A DNA stretch of 64,000 nucleotides from Pseudomonas sp. 7P_10.2_Bac1. GTDB taxonomy: Bacteria > Pseudomonadota > Gammaproteobacteria > Pseudomonadales > Pseudomonadaceae. The DNA is taken from positions 186,001 through 250,000 of the forward strand of contig NZ_JANLNV010000090.1 of the NCBI RefSeq assembly GCF_025465935.1, read 5' to 3'. The notes below the pieces were generated by a model, which was not told where the DNA came from, did no database searches, and saw nothing but the letters and a program-made list of their open reading frames with translations. The position numbers were made by a program, and so were the translations under genes. Positions 27,048 through 37,027 of the stretch are shown here, piece by piece. Positions within the stretch are counted from its first letter, which is position 1; every line of letters starts with the position of its first letter.

Positions 27048-27063
27048 GTAATGCATCAGCGAA

Positions 27064-28176
27064 TCAACGCTCCAGCAGAATCCGCAGCATGCGGCGCAAC
27101 GGCTCGGCCGCACCCCACAGCAATTGGTCGCCCACGGTGAATGCACCAAGGAACTGCGAACCCATGTTCAGCTTGCGCAGACGGCCAACCGGCACATTCA
27201 GGGTGCCTGTCACTTTGGTCGGGCTCAGCTCTTGCATGCTGATTTCACGCTGGTTCGGCACCAGTTTGACCCAAGGGTTGTGCTGGCTGATCAAGTCTTC
27301 GATGTCCGCAATCGGTACATCCTTGTTCAACTTGATGGTCAACGCCTGGCTGTGGCAACGCATGGCGCCGATACGCACGCAGATACCGTCTACAGGAACC
27401 GGGTTCTTGAAACGACCCAGGATCTTGTTGGTTTCAGCTTGCGCTTTCCACTCTTCGCGGCTCTGGCCGTTTGGCAGCTCTTTGTCGATCCACGGGATCA
27501 AGCTGCCCGCCAATGGCACGCCGAAGTTCTCAGTCGGGTAAGCGTCACTGCGCATGGCTTCTGCTACACGACGGTCGATATCGAGAATCGCGCTCGCCGG
27601 GTCAGCCAGTTGATCGGCCACTGCCGCGTGGGTCGCGCCCATCTGCTTGATCAGTTCACGCATGTTCTGCGCACCGGCGCCAGAGGCGGCCTGATACGTC
27701 ATGGCGCTCATCCATTCAACCAGACCGGCTTCGAACAGACCGCCCAGCCCCATCAGCATCAGGCTGACGGTGCAGTTGCCGCCGATGTAGTTCTTGGTAC
27801 CGGCATCCAGCTGCTGGTCGATGACCTTGCGGTTGACCGGATCGAGAATAATGACCGCGTCATCCTGCATGCGCAGGCTGGACGCCGCATCGATCCAGTA
27901 ACCTTGCCAACCCGCCTCACGCAGCTTTGGGAACACCTCATTGGTGTAGTCGCCGCCCTGGCAGGTCAGAATCACATCGAGGGTTTTTAACTCTTCAATG
28001 CTGTAAGCATCCTTCAGCGGGGCAATGTCCTTGCCCACGGAAGGACCCTGCCCACCGACATTGGAGGTAGTGAAAAACACCGGCTCAATAAGATCGAAAT
28101 CCTGCTCTTCCAGCATCCGCTGCATGAGCACGGAACCGACCATACCGCGCCAACCGACAAGACCTACACGTTTCAT
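27064..28176 (-). CDS. asd: Aspartate-semialdehyde dehydrogenase
   Basis: The 370-residue enzyme reduces aspartyl phosphate to aspartate semialdehyde, feeding lysine, diaminopimelate, methionine and threonine synthesis. It has the cofactor loop VGLVGWRGMVGSVLMQRM, the catalytic Cys in IGGNCTVSLML and the C-terminal His-containing SGAGAQNMRELI region. I chose MKRVGLVG as start, which is the family N-terminus; 44 extra open codons upstream have no support. It follows leuB in the conserved order. Confidence 0.96.
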   Translation of the reverse strand: MKRVGLVGWRGMVGSVLMQRMLEEQDFDLIEPVFFTTSNVGGQGPSVGKDIAPLKDAYSIEELKTLDVILTCQGGDYTNEVFPKLREAGWQGYWIDAASSLRMQDDAVIILDPVNRKVIDQQLDAGTKNYIGGNCTVSLMLMGLGGLFEAGLVEWMSAMTYQAASGAGAQNMRELIKQMGATHAAVADQLADPASAILDIDRRVAEAMRSDAYPTENFGVPLAGSLIPWIDKELPNGQSREEWKAQAETNKILGRFKNPVPVDGICVRIGAMRCHSQALTIKLNKDVPIADIEDLISQHNPWVKLVPNQREISMQELSPTKVTGTLNVPVGRLRKLNMGSQFLGAFTVGDQLLWGAAEPLRRMLRILLER

Positions 28177-28244
28177 CGCAACTACACCTTTAACAAAAAG
28201 TGGGGTCGTTACTTCCACCAACAGGAAGTAACGGGCCCGAGAGA

Positions 28245-29327
28245 TTACAGATTCTGTAGCGCCGCGACTACTGCATCGCCCATTTCCTGTGTACCGACCT
28301 TGGTGCAACCAGCCGACCAGATGTCACCAGTACGCAGACCTTGATCCAGAACCAGGCTCACAGCTTGCTCGATGGCGTCGGCAGCAACCTGCTGGTTGAA
28401 GCTGTAACGCAGCATCATCGACACCGACAAAATGGTCGCCAATGGGTTGGCAATGCCCTGCCCGGCGATGTCTGGCGCAGAACCGTGGCACGGCTCGTAC
28501 ATGCCTTTGTTGTGAGCATCCAGGGAAGCCGACGGCAACATGCCGATCGAACCGGTAAGCATCGACGCTTCGTCAGACAGGATGTCGCCGAACATGTTGT
28601 CGGTCACGATCACGTCAAACTGCTTGGGCGCACGCACCAGTTGCATGGCCGCGTTATCGACATACATGTGGCTCAGTTCAACGTCCGGATAGTCCTTGGC
28701 CACTTGCTCGACCACTTCGCGCCACAGCTGGCTGGAGGCCAACACGTTGGCTTTGTCGACCGAGCACAGCTTTTTACCACGCACACGGGCCATGTCAAAA
28801 CCGACGCGGGCAATGCGGCGAATTTCGCTTTCGCTGTACGGCAGCGTGTCATACGACTGACGCTCGCCGTTTTCCAGCTCACGGGTGCCACGCGGTGCGC
28901 CGAAGTAAATACCGCCGGTCAGCTCACGAACGATCAGAATGTCCAGGCCCGAAACGATTTGCGGTTTGAGACTCGAGGCATCTGCCAACTGCGGGTACAG
29001 AATCGCCGGGCGCAGGTTACCGAACAGGCCCAGTTGTGAACGGATCTTCAGCAGACCGCGCTCAGGACGGATGTCACGCTCGATGGTGTCCCATTTCGGG
29101 CCGCCCACAGCGCCCAGCAACACAGCGTCAGCAACACGGGCACGCTCCAGGGTCTCGTCGGCCAGCGGCACGCCGTGCTTGTCGATGGCTGCGCCGCCGA
29201 TCACGTCGTGGGTCAACTCAAAATCGAGCTGAAACTTGTCATTGGCCAGCTCAAGCACTTTTACCGCTTGAGCCATGATTTCTGGACCAATACCGTCGCC
29301 TGGGAGAATCAGAATCTGCTTGCTCAT
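28245..29327 (-). CDS. leuB: 3-isopropylmalate dehydrogenase
   Basis: The 360-residue enzyme oxidatively decarboxylates 3-isopropylmalate in leucine synthesis. It has the N-terminal ILPGDGIGPEI, the substrate loop with RPERGLLKIRSQLGLF, and the Mg-binding DNMFGDILSDEASML. It lies after leuC and leuD on the same strand, separated from leuD by a REPIN. In some pseudomonads a methyltransferase gene occupies that gap; here it is absent. Confidence 0.97.
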   Translation of the reverse strand: MSKQILILPGDGIGPEIMAQAVKVLELANDKFQLDFELTHDVIGGAAIDKHGVPLADETLERARVADAVLLGAVGGPKWDTIERDIRPERGLLKIRSQLGLFGNLRPAILYPQLADASSLKPQIVSGLDILIVRELTGGIYFGAPRGTRELENGERQSYDTLPYSESEIRRIARVGFDMARVRGKKLCSVDKANVLASSQLWREVVEQVAKDYPDVELSHMYVDNAAMQLVRAPKQFDVIVTDNMFGDILSDEASMLTGSIGMLPSASLDAHNKGMYEPCHGSAPDIAGQGIANPLATILSVSMMLRYSFNQQVAADAIEQAVSLVLDQGLRTGDIWSAGCTKVGTQEMGDAVVAALQNL

Positions 29328-29390
29328 GTGTTCCTCTGTCTTGTCGGTTGATGCCCCCGTGGGCGCATCCTGAAAATTTCAAACAACCAC

Positions 29391-29474
29391 TGCGGGAGCG
29401 AGCTTGCTCGCGATTCTGGCGCCTGGACCCAAGACTCGAACCCAGTGCGCCATCGCGAGCAAGCCCGCCCCCAT
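29391..29474. repeat. REPIN (two inverted REP units) between leuD and leuB
   Basis: GCGGGAGCGAGCTTGCTCGCGAT and the inverted ATCGCGAGCAAGCCCGC flank a ~35-base middle that itself contains GGCGC/GCGCC. This is the usual doublet form of Pseudomonas REP sequences, here inside an operon. Confidence 0.88.
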
Positions 29475-29493
29475 CCTTCAACCAATACGCTGA

Positions 29494-30138
29494 TCAAGCG
29501 TCGCGGAATAACCAGGGCTGGCTTGCGCGGTGCTTGCTTTCATAGGCAGCAATTGCATCGCTGTCCTGCAAGGTCAAGCCGATGTCATCCAGGCCGTTGA
29601 GCAGGCAGTGCTTGCGGAAGGCGTCAATCTCGAAGCTCAACACTTTGCCGTCCGGACGGGTCACGGTCTGGGCTTGAAGGTCGATGTCGAGCTGATAACC
29701 CGGCTCGGCTTCGATCTGCTCAAACAGCTCGTCCACTTCGGCATCGCTCAAAATAATCGGCAACAGGCCGTTCTTGAAGCTGTTATTGAAGAAGATGTCG
29801 GCATAGCTAGGCGCGATGATACTGCGAAAACCGTACTCTTCCAGCGCCCATGGCGCGTGTTCACGGCTGGAGCCGCAACCAAAGTTTTCACGGGCCAGCA
29901 ACACGCTGGCGCCCTGATAACGCTCGGCGTTGAGTACAAAGTCTTTGTTCAACGGGCGCTTGGAGTTGTCCTGGTAAGGCTGGCCCACGTCCAGGTAACG
30001 CCATTCATCAAACAGGTTCGGGCCAAAGCCGGTGCGCTTGATCGACTTCAAGAACTGCTTGGGAATGATCTGGTCGGTGTCGACGTTGGCGCGATCCAAA
30101 GGTGCGACAAGCCCGGTGTGCTGGGTAAAAGCTTTCAT
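29494..30138 (-). CDS. leuD: 3-isopropylmalate dehydratase small subunit
   Basis: The 214-residue aconitase-like swivel subunit pairs with LeuC to isomerise 2- to 3-isopropylmalate. It opens with TGLVAPLDRANVDTDQIIPK and carries the substrate-recognising FGCGSSREHAPWAL. It begins 10 bases after the leuC stop with GGAGGG in between, so the two subunits are cotranslated. Confidence 0.97.
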   Translation of the reverse strand: MKAFTQHTGLVAPLDRANVDTDQIIPKQFLKSIKRTGFGPNLFDEWRYLDVGQPYQDNSKRPLNKDFVLNAERYQGASVLLARENFGCGSSREHAPWALEEYGFRSIIAPSYADIFFNNSFKNGLLPIILSDAEVDELFEQIEAEPGYQLDIDLQAQTVTRPDGKVLSFEIDAFRKHCLLNGLDDIGLTLQDSDAIAAYESKHRASQPWLFRDA

Positions 30139-30148
30139 GCGGCCCTCC

Positions 30149-31567
30149 TTAAATCAATTCACGGACGTCGACAAAACGACCGTTTACAGCAGCGGCAGCG
30201 GCCATGGCCGGGCTCACCAAGTGGGTACGACCACCGGCGCCCTGACGACCTTCGAAGTTACGGTTGGAGGTCGAGGCACAGTGCTCGCCCGACTCCAGGC
30301 GGTCCGGGTTCATCGCCAGACACATCGAGCAGCCCGGCTCACGCCATTCAAAACCGGCTTCCAGGAAGATCTTGTCCAGACCTTCGGACTCCGCCTGCGC
30401 TTTAACCAACCCAGAGCCTGGCACCACGATCGCCTGCTTGATGGTCGAAGCCACTTTACGGCCCTTGGCAATGACTGCCGCAGCGCGCAAGTCTTCGATC
30501 CGTGAGTTGGTGCACGAACCAATGAATACGCGGTCGAGCTGAATATCGGTGATCGCCTGATTGGCGCTCAAGCCCATGTACTTCAACGCACGTTCAATCG
30601 AGCCACGCTTGACCAAGTCAGCTTCCTGCGCTGGGTCCGGCACATTCTGGTCCACAGCCAGGACCATTTCCGGCGAAGTGCCCCAGCTCACCTGCGGCTT
30701 GATCTGCGCCGCATCCAGCTCAACCACGGTGTCGAACTGCGCATCAGGGTCGGACACCAGGTCCTTCCAGGCTTCAACCGCCAAGTCCCACTCAGCGCCT
30801 TTGGGGGCAAACGGACGGCCTTTGACGTAAGCCACGGTCTTCTCGTCAGCCGCCACCAACCCCACACGGGCACCGGCTTCGATGGACATGTTGCAAATGG
30901 TCATGCGGCCCTCGACCGAGAGATCGCGAATCGCGCTACCCGCAAACTCAATGGCGTGGCCATTGCCGCCGGCGGTGCCGATCTTGCCAATCACGGCCAG
31001 GACAATGTCTTTGGCGGTCACGCCGAACGGCAATTGCCCCTCGACCGACACCAGCATGTTCTTCATTTTTTTGGCGACCAGACACTGTGTGGCGAGCACG
31101 TGCTCGACCTCGGAGGTGCCGATACCGTGTGCCAAAGCGCCAAATGCACCGTGAGTCGAGGTGTGCGAGTCACCGCAAACCACCGTCATGCCCGGCAAGG
31201 TTGCGCCTTGCTCCGGGCCGATCACGTGAACAATGCCCTGACGAACGTCGTTCATCTTGAATTCGGTGATGCCGTACTCGTCACAGTTGTCGTCGAGGGT
31301 CTGCACCTGCAAACGAGACACCTGGTCAGCAATCGCCTCGATCCCGCCCTTGCGCTCTGGCGTGGTCGGTACGTTGTGGTCCGGGGTCGCGATGTTGGCA
31401 TCGATGCGCCATGGCTTGCGCCCAGCCAGACGCAGGCCTTCAAAGGCTTGCGGCGACGTCACTTCGTGAATGATATGGCGGTCGATGTAGATCAGCGCCG
31501 AACCATCGTCGCGCTGTTTGACCAAATGCGAATCCCAGAGCTTGTCGTAGAGCGTTTTGCCGGCCAT
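30149..31567 (-). CDS. leuC: 3-isopropylmalate dehydratase large subunit
   Basis: The 472-residue aconitase-family subunit binds a 4Fe-4S cluster through three cysteines, seen in FIGSCTNSRIEDL and EPGCSMCLAMNPD. Other family segments present are VCGDSHTSTHGAFG and VIGPEQG. It is the first gene of leuCDB and is divergent from a LysR-type regulator, the arrangement known in other pseudomonads. Confidence 0.97.
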   Translation of the reverse strand: MAGKTLYDKLWDSHLVKQRDDGSALIYIDRHIIHEVTSPQAFEGLRLAGRKPWRIDANIATPDHNVPTTPERKGGIEAIADQVSRLQVQTLDDNCDEYGITEFKMNDVRQGIVHVIGPEQGATLPGMTVVCGDSHTSTHGAFGALAHGIGTSEVEHVLATQCLVAKKMKNMLVSVEGQLPFGVTAKDIVLAVIGKIGTAGGNGHAIEFAGSAIRDLSVEGRMTICNMSIEAGARVGLVAADEKTVAYVKGRPFAPKGAEWDLAVEAWKDLVSDPDAQFDTVVELDAAQIKPQVSWGTSPEMVLAVDQNVPDPAQEADLVKRGSIERALKYMGLSANQAITDIQLDRVFIGSCTNSRIEDLRAAAVIAKGRKVASTIKQAIVVPGSGLVKAQAESEGLDKIFLEAGFEWREPGCSMCLAMNPDRLESGEHCASTSNRNFEGRQGAGGRTHLVSPAMAAAAAVNGRFVDVRELI

Positions 31568-31699
31568 CAGACGGTTTCCTCATCAGCTTCTTTCTATGCC
31601 AATAACCACTTGGCTTGTGAGGTCGATGCTATGAGGTTACAGTGAATAACTCAAATTCATATTTTTCATGCTTTGGATAACCGAAAGGAATTCACACAG

Positions 31700-32593
31700 A
31701 TGGACCTCGCGAATCTCAACGCTTTCATCGCCATTGCAGAAACCGGAAGCTTCTCCGGCGCCGCCGAACGGTTGTTTTTAACCCAGCCGGCAATCAGCAA
31801 ACGCATCGCCAGCATTGAGCAGCAACTCAAGCTGCGGCTGTTTGATCGGCTGGGCCGCGAGGTGAGTTTGACCGAGGCTGGCCGGGCGTTGCTGCCGCGC
31901 GCCTATCAGATTCTCAACGTCCTGGATGACACCCGTCGGGCATTGAACAACCTCAATGGCGAGGTCAGCGGGCGCCTGACTCTGGCCACCAGCCATCACA
32001 TCGGCCTGCACCGCTTGCCGCCTTTGTTACGTGAGTTCACTCGCAGGTACCCCAAGGTAGCGCTGGATATTCAGTTCCTGGATTCAGAAGTTGCCTACGA
32101 AGAAATTTTGCACGGTCGCGCCGAACTGGCCGTTATCACCCTCGCGCCAGAACCTCACTCGCTGATACGGGCCGTACCGGTGTGGAACGACCCGCTGGAT
32201 TTCGTGGTCGCGCACGAACACAGTCTCACCCAGCAGGCAGCCGTCAGCCTGTCGGATATTGCACTGCATCCGGCGGTGTTTCCGGGGGGTAATACGTTCA
32301 CCCACCATATCGTGCAGCGCCTATTCGAAGCTCAGGGCCTAACACCCAATATCGCCATGAGCACCAACTACCTTGAAACAATCAAAATGATGGTGTCCAT
32401 TGGCCTGGCCTGGAGTGTGTTGCCGCGCACCATGCTCGACGAACAAGTGGCCTCGATTGCCTTGCCGGGCATACAACTGACACGTCAGCTAGGCTATATC
32501 GTGCACACCGAAAGAACGTTATCGAACGCCGCGCATGCGTTCATGACGCTACTGGATACCCAGGTCGACACGCTGCACACTGAGCAACCCTGA
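31700..32593 (+). CDS. LysR-family regulator divergent from leuC
   Basis: The 297-residue regulator has an N-terminal winged helix (LNAFIAIAETGSFSGAAERL, FLTQPAISKRIASIE) and a periplasmic-binding-like effector domain. LysR proteins usually control the divergent gene and sense a pathway intermediate, so leuC is the natural candidate target. I chose the ATG giving MDLANLNAF, preceded by AAAGGAATTCACACAG; the open frame extends nine codons further. Effector unknown. Confidence 0.9.
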   Translation: MDLANLNAFIAIAETGSFSGAAERLFLTQPAISKRIASIEQQLKLRLFDRLGREVSLTEAGRALLPRAYQILNVLDDTRRALNNLNGEVSGRLTLATSHHIGLHRLPPLLREFTRRYPKVALDIQFLDSEVAYEEILHGRAELAVITLAPEPHSLIRAVPVWNDPLDFVVAHEHSLTQQAAVSLSDIALHPAVFPGGNTFTHHIVQRLFEAQGLTPNIAMSTNYLETIKMMVSIGLAWSVLPRTMLDEQVASIALPGIQLTRQLGYIVHTERTLSNAAHAFMTLLDTQVDTLHTEQP

Positions 32594-32649
32594 AAACACG
32601 GGTTCAGGCATGGATTTTTTCAAGATTCTCAGCCCAAGGACTGCGGTAC

Positions 32650-35600
32650 ATGTCAAACCCCACCGATGCGTTGCGATCTACCCCTGATGCCCCAGACATC
32701 GACCTGTCAGCACTGGAGCAGGATGGGCTGAGCGCCACGCAATTGCTGGCCGCGCTGAACGCTGCGCAACTGGGTGCATGGTGTTGGCAACTGGAGAGCG
32801 GCGAACTCCATTGGTCGAATGGGGCACATGCTTTATTTGGGCTTGAAACTGCACAGGCACTGCCCGGCAATCTTCAGCAATTGGCCACCCTGCCCTTTGA
32901 TGACTGGCCCAAGGCCCAAGAGGCCTTTGAAGCGATCCTTAGCGGCGAGCCTCTGCAAAAACCCATTCACTACCGGGTGCGCTGGCCAGACGGCAGCCTG
33001 CATTGGCTGGAAATCCACGGCAGCCGGGTCCCGGGCGATAACGTCAGGCCACGCATCATGGGCGTGATTCGCGACGTCACCCTGCAGCGTCAACGCCAGC
33101 AAGCCCTCAACAGCTCTGAACAACGGTTTTCCACGCTGTTTCAGTTGTCTCCGCACATGGTACTGCTGGTGCGGATCGAAGACGGGCTGATCAGCGAAGC
33201 CAACCATTGCTTTGAAAGCCTGCTGGGCTGGAAAGCCAGCGAGGCCATCGGCCGTACCACCCTGGAGCTAGGGATCTGGCGCGACCCGGCGCAGCGCCAG
33301 CAATTCACCCAGGCAGTCAACGCCCACAACGCCCCCATCTACATGGAAGCTCAATTGGTCGCACGTAACGGCCAGCTTCACGACGGCATTCTCAGCGCTC
33401 AAAAGGTCGAACTGGAGGGTGAGGCGTACCTGATCAGCACCTTCGTCGACAACAGCATTCGCAAAGAAGCCGAACAAGCGCTGATCGAAAGCCAGGAACG
33501 GCTGGACCTGGCGCTCGACTCTGCGCAGTTGGGCACCTGGGACTGGCACATCCCCAGCGGCCGTCTTTATGGCTCGGCACGTGCGGCGCAATTGCATGGA
33601 TTGCCGGCCGAGCCGTTCAATGAATCTTTCGATGCGTTTTTCGACGGCGTGCCTAAAGAAGAGCGTTGGACCATGCGCAACGCCTACCGCTCGCTCCGCG
33701 AAGGCCCGGCAGGCAATTATCAGCTGACCTACCGCGTGCCGCTGGCAAACGGCACTTCGCGCTACCTGGAAAGCCGCGCCCGGCTGTACCGCGATGCACA
33801 GGGCATGCCCCAGCGCATGGCCGGCACCTTGCTCGATATCACTGATCAAGTGGAGCGCGAGCAGCGCCTGAGCGCGTCCGAAGAAAAGTTCGCCAGTGTG
33901 TTCCAGACCAGCCCCGACCCGATTTGCGTGATGCTGGCAGACAGTGCCCACTTCATCGAAATCAACGCCAGCTTCACCCAGACCTTCGGTTGGACCGTGA
34001 ACGACCTACAGGAGGGGCCGCAGCCCGACTGCAGCCCGAACGACGCCTGCACCCAACACTTGCAGCAGTTACAAAGCATTATTCGCGCACCGGCGCAGAA
34101 CAATACCGCGCTGTCCCTGCATCACAAAAATGGCGACCCACTGACCTGCGTGATGTCCAGCCGCCACATCGAGGTCGACGGCCAGCCCTGCATCGTCACC
34201 ACCCTGCGTGACATCACCCAGCAACAACGGGCCGAGGCCGCCTTGAAGGCCAGCGAAGAAAAATTCGCCAAGGCATTTCACTCAAGTCCGGACGCCATCA
34301 CCATCAGCGAACTCGCCACCGGGCGATACCTGGAGGTCAATGACGGGTTCACCCGGCTCACGGGCTACAGCAGCGACGAGGTGATCGGGCATAGCCCGTA
34401 TGAACTGGGGATTTGGGGCGACCATTCAAAACGTCAGGAACTGCTCGACGAGCTGCAGGAAAAAGGCCGCATCAGCCATCGAGAAGTACTTGGCCGCGCC
34501 AAGAACGGCAAGCCACTGACAGTCGAGATTTCCATAGAGCAGATCACCCTTAACGACCTGCCCTGTCTGCTGCTGACCGCCCGCGATATCAGCCAGTTGA
34601 AAAGCGCACAGGCGCAGATCCGGCACCTGGCCTACCACGACTCACTGACCAACCTGCCAAACCGTGCCCTGCTGATGGATCGTCTCAGCCAGCAAACCTC
34701 ACTGCTCAAGCGTCATGACTTACGGGGCGCGTTGCTGTTCTTGGACTTGGACCACTTCAAGCACATCAACGACTCGCTGGGGCACCCAGTGGGCGACTCG
34801 GTGCTGCGCATTATCACTGCGCGGCTGGAAGTCAGCGTTCGCAGTGAAGACACCGTGGCCCGTCTGGGCGGCGATGAGTTCGTGGTGTTGCTGACCGGGC
34901 TCAAAGGCTCGCAGCAAGAGGTCACCAGCGCCGCGTGCCATATTGCCGACACCATTCGCCAATTGCTGGCCGAGCCGATGTTCATCGACGGCCAGCGCCT
35001 GCAAGTGACACCCAGCATTGGCATCGCGCTGATTCCCGATCACGGCTCAAACCCGGCAGACCTGCTCAAACGCGCCGATATTGCGCTGTATCGGGCCAAG
35101 GATGCAGGGCGCAACACCATCCAACTGTTTCACTTTGACATGCAGACCGCGGCCAGCGAACGCATGCGCATGGAAAGCGATTTGCGCCAGGCACTGGCAC
35201 GCAATGAGTTCACCCTGCATTTTCAGCCGCAAATCGACGCACGCAGCAACCGCATCGTCGGCGCCGAGGCCTTGCTGCGCTGGAGCCACCCCGAGCTGGG
35301 CCCTCAGTCACCGGGCGAGTTCATTAAGATTCTCGAGGATAGCGGCCTGATTCTAGAAGTTGGCACCTGGATTCTGGATGAAGCCTGCCGCGCTTTCGGT
35401 CTGCTGCTCAAGGAAGGTCTTCTCGATCCGAATGATTTCAGCCTGTGCGTCAACATCAGCCCACGGCAATTTCTGCAGAGTGACTTCGTTGATAGGGTCC
35501 GGCTCAGCCTGTTGAAACATCACCTGCCCTACTCGATGCTCAAACTTGAAGTCACCGAAGGCATCGTGATTCAAAACCTGGAAGACACCATCGAAAAAAT

Positions 35601-35937
35601 GCACCAGTTGATTGCCTTGGGCGCCAGCTTTGCGATGGACGATTTCGGCACCGGCTATTCCTCACTGACCCACCTCAAACGCTTGCCAGTCGATACCCTG
35701 AAAATTGACCAATCGTTCGTGCGGGACGCGATCCAGGACCCCAATGACGCCGAGATCATTCGCGCCATCGTCGCCATGGCTCACAGCCTGGGCCTGACCG
35801 TGGTGGCCGAAGGGGTTGAGCAGTTGGCCCAATTGAAGTTTTTGCAAACACTGGACTGCCACTTGTACCAAGGCTATCTACACAGCCGGCCAGTACCCTT
35901 GGCGCAATTTCGCGGGCTATTGCAAAAAACCCCGTAG
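32650..35937 (+). CDS. Multi-PAS GGDEF-EAL cyclic-di-GMP enzyme
   Basis: The 1095-residue cytoplasmic protein has no membrane segment. About five PAS/PAC units occupy residues 30-655; two share the unusual phrase YELGIWGDHSKRQ / LELGIWRDPAQRQ, showing internal duplication. A GGDEF domain follows (about 665-830) with an intact RLGGDEFVVLL and then an EAL domain (about 845-1090) with GAEALLRW, DDFGTGYSS and VVAEGVEQ. Both sites look active, so it could both make and degrade c-di-GMP, with PAS domains sensing redox, ligand or light. It follows the LysR gene by 57 bases on the same strand. Confidence 0.93.
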   Translation: MSNPTDALRSTPDAPDIDLSALEQDGLSATQLLAALNAAQLGAWCWQLESGELHWSNGAHALFGLETAQALPGNLQQLATLPFDDWPKAQEAFEAILSGEPLQKPIHYRVRWPDGSLHWLEIHGSRVPGDNVRPRIMGVIRDVTLQRQRQQALNSSEQRFSTLFQLSPHMVLLVRIEDGLISEANHCFESLLGWKASEAIGRTTLELGIWRDPAQRQQFTQAVNAHNAPIYMEAQLVARNGQLHDGILSAQKVELEGEAYLISTFVDNSIRKEAEQALIESQERLDLALDSAQLGTWDWHIPSGRLYGSARAAQLHGLPAEPFNESFDAFFDGVPKEERWTMRNAYRSLREGPAGNYQLTYRVPLANGTSRYLESRARLYRDAQGMPQRMAGTLLDITDQVEREQRLSASEEKFASVFQTSPDPICVMLADSAHFIEINASFTQTFGWTVNDLQEGPQPDCSPNDACTQHLQQLQSIIRAPAQNNTALSLHHKNGDPLTCVMSSRHIEVDGQPCIVTTLRDITQQQRAEAALKASEEKFAKAFHSSPDAITISELATGRYLEVNDGFTRLTGYSSDEVIGHSPYELGIWGDHSKRQELLDELQEKGRISHREVLGRAKNGKPLTVEISIEQITLNDLPCLLLTARDISQLKSAQAQIRHLAYHDSLTNLPNRALLMDRLSQQTSLLKRHDLRGALLFLDLDHFKHINDSLGHPVGDSVLRIITARLEVSVRSEDTVARLGGDEFVVLLTGLKGSQQEVTSAACHIADTIRQLLAEPMFIDGQRLQVTPSIGIALIPDHGSNPADLLKRADIALYRAKDAGRNTIQLFHFDMQTAASERMRMESDLRQALARNEFTLHFQPQIDARSNRIVGAEALLRWSHPELGPQSPGEFIKILEDSGLILEVGTWILDEACRAFGLLLKEGLLDPNDFSLCVNISPRQFLQSDFVDRVRLSLLKHHLPYSMLKLEVTEGIVIQNLEDTIEKMHQLIALGASFAMDDFGTGYSSLTHLKRLPVDTLKIDQSFVRDAIQDPNDAEIIRAIVAMAHSLGLTVVAEGVEQLAQLKFLQTLDCHLYQGYLHSRPVPLAQFRGLLQKTP

Positions 35938-35970
35938 GGGCTGCCGCAGCCTGCGGCAACCCCTACGGGG
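35930..35970. terminator. Long GC-rich hairpin shared by two convergent genes
   Basis: CCCCGTAGGGGCTGCCGCAG pairs with CTGCGGCAACCCCTACGGGG with a single G-T-type mismatch. The left arm contains the stop codon of the GGDEF-EAL gene, and the right arm ends 9 bases before the pirin stop on the other strand, so the hairpin can end both transcripts. No long T-run is present. Confidence 0.75.
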
Positions 35971-35978
35971 TGAGTGGT

Positions 35979-36839
35979 TTACATCCGGCCAAATTTGCCC
36001 GACTGGAAGTCCCTGAAGGCCTGATGAATCTCAGCCTCGCTATTCATCACAAATGGCCCGTGACCCACAATGGGCTCGTCGATCGGCTCGCCACTGAGGA
36101 TCAACAACACGGCATCGTCGCTGGCGTGCAGGCGAACTTGCGTGCCCTCACGCTCGAACAATGCCAGTTGGCCTTCACCTACGGCATGCTGGCCATTGAC
36201 CTCAACTGAGCCATGCAGCACCACCAACGCCGAAGTGTGGTCCTGAGGCAGGTCGAAAGTTGCCGATTTGCCTGCGTTCAAGCGAATGTCCCACACATCG
36301 ATGTCGGTAAACGTGCGCGCCGGGCCACGCTTGCCGTCGAACTCACCGGCGATCAGACGCAACGTGCCGGCATTGTCCTTGAGAGTCAGCACGGGAATGT
36401 CACGGTCCAGAATGCCCTGGTAACCCGGCTCGGCCATTTTGTCCTTGGCAGGCAAGTTCACCCACAACTGCACCATCTCCAAGGTGCCGCCACGGCGGGC
36501 AAACGCCTCGGAGTGGAACTCTTCGTGCAGAATGCCGGACGCTGCCGTCATCCATTGCACATCGCCGGGTCCGATCACGCCACCGTTGCCGGTAGAGTCG
36601 CGATGCTCCACTTCTCCCTGGTAAACGATAGTCACCGTTTCAAAACCACGGTGCGGGTGTTGACCTACGCCACGACGCTCGGTAGTCGGCGTGAATTCGG
36701 CAGGGCCCGCGTAATCAAGCAGCAGAAACGGGCTGACATGCTTGCCCATCGAGTCGTAGGAAAACAACGTGCGCACCGGAAAGCCATCGCCGACCCAATG
36801 ACCTCTGGGAGCGGTGTAGAGACCCAAAATGTTTTTCAT
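35979..36839 (-). CDS. Pirin-family protein (YhhW-like bicupin)
   Basis: The 286-residue protein has the pirin N-terminal cupin with metal ligands in HPHRGFETVT and the later EEFHSE segment, then a pirin C-terminal cupin. Bacterial homologues such as YhhW have quercetin 2,3-dioxygenase activity in vitro; the true role is not settled. I chose the ATG giving MKNILGLYTAP, preceded by GGAGGTGCAAT. It is transcribed away from the pyoverdine genes, sharing their upstream region. Confidence 0.9.
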   Translation of the reverse strand: MKNILGLYTAPRGHWVGDGFPVRTLFSYDSMGKHVSPFLLLDYAGPAEFTPTTERRGVGQHPHRGFETVTIVYQGEVEHRDSTGNGGVIGPGDVQWMTAASGILHEEFHSEAFARRGGTLEMVQLWVNLPAKDKMAEPGYQGILDRDIPVLTLKDNAGTLRLIAGEFDGKRGPARTFTDIDVWDIRLNAGKSATFDLPQDHTSALVVLHGSVEVNGQHAVGEGQLALFEREGTQVRLHASDDAVLLILSGEPIDEPIVGHGPFVMNSEAEIHQAFRDFQSGKFGRM

Positions 36840-36952
36840 ATTGCACCTCCTGTCATGCAGGGTTGCCATTCTAGATTCACACCATTTATATGACTAGACA
36901 GCCTTTATAAGTCTTAGCGTCCTATTAATAGAACAATCGACTACCCATCATG

Positions 36953-36976
36953 TAAATTTCTGCCTCTGCCTCTCGT
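36953..36976 (+). promoter_or_regulatory. PvdS iron-starvation box of pvdM-pvdO
   Basis: TAAAT, then exactly 16 bases, then CGT, which is the known consensus for promoters read by the extracytoplasmic sigma factor PvdS. It lies 51 bases before the pvdM ATG. PvdS itself is Fur-repressed, so these genes should be on only in low iron. Confidence 0.88.
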
Positions 36977-37027
36977 CCCCTCCTGATAGCAAATGCCGGA
37001 CACCGGCGGATTTCTACTGAGGTGGCG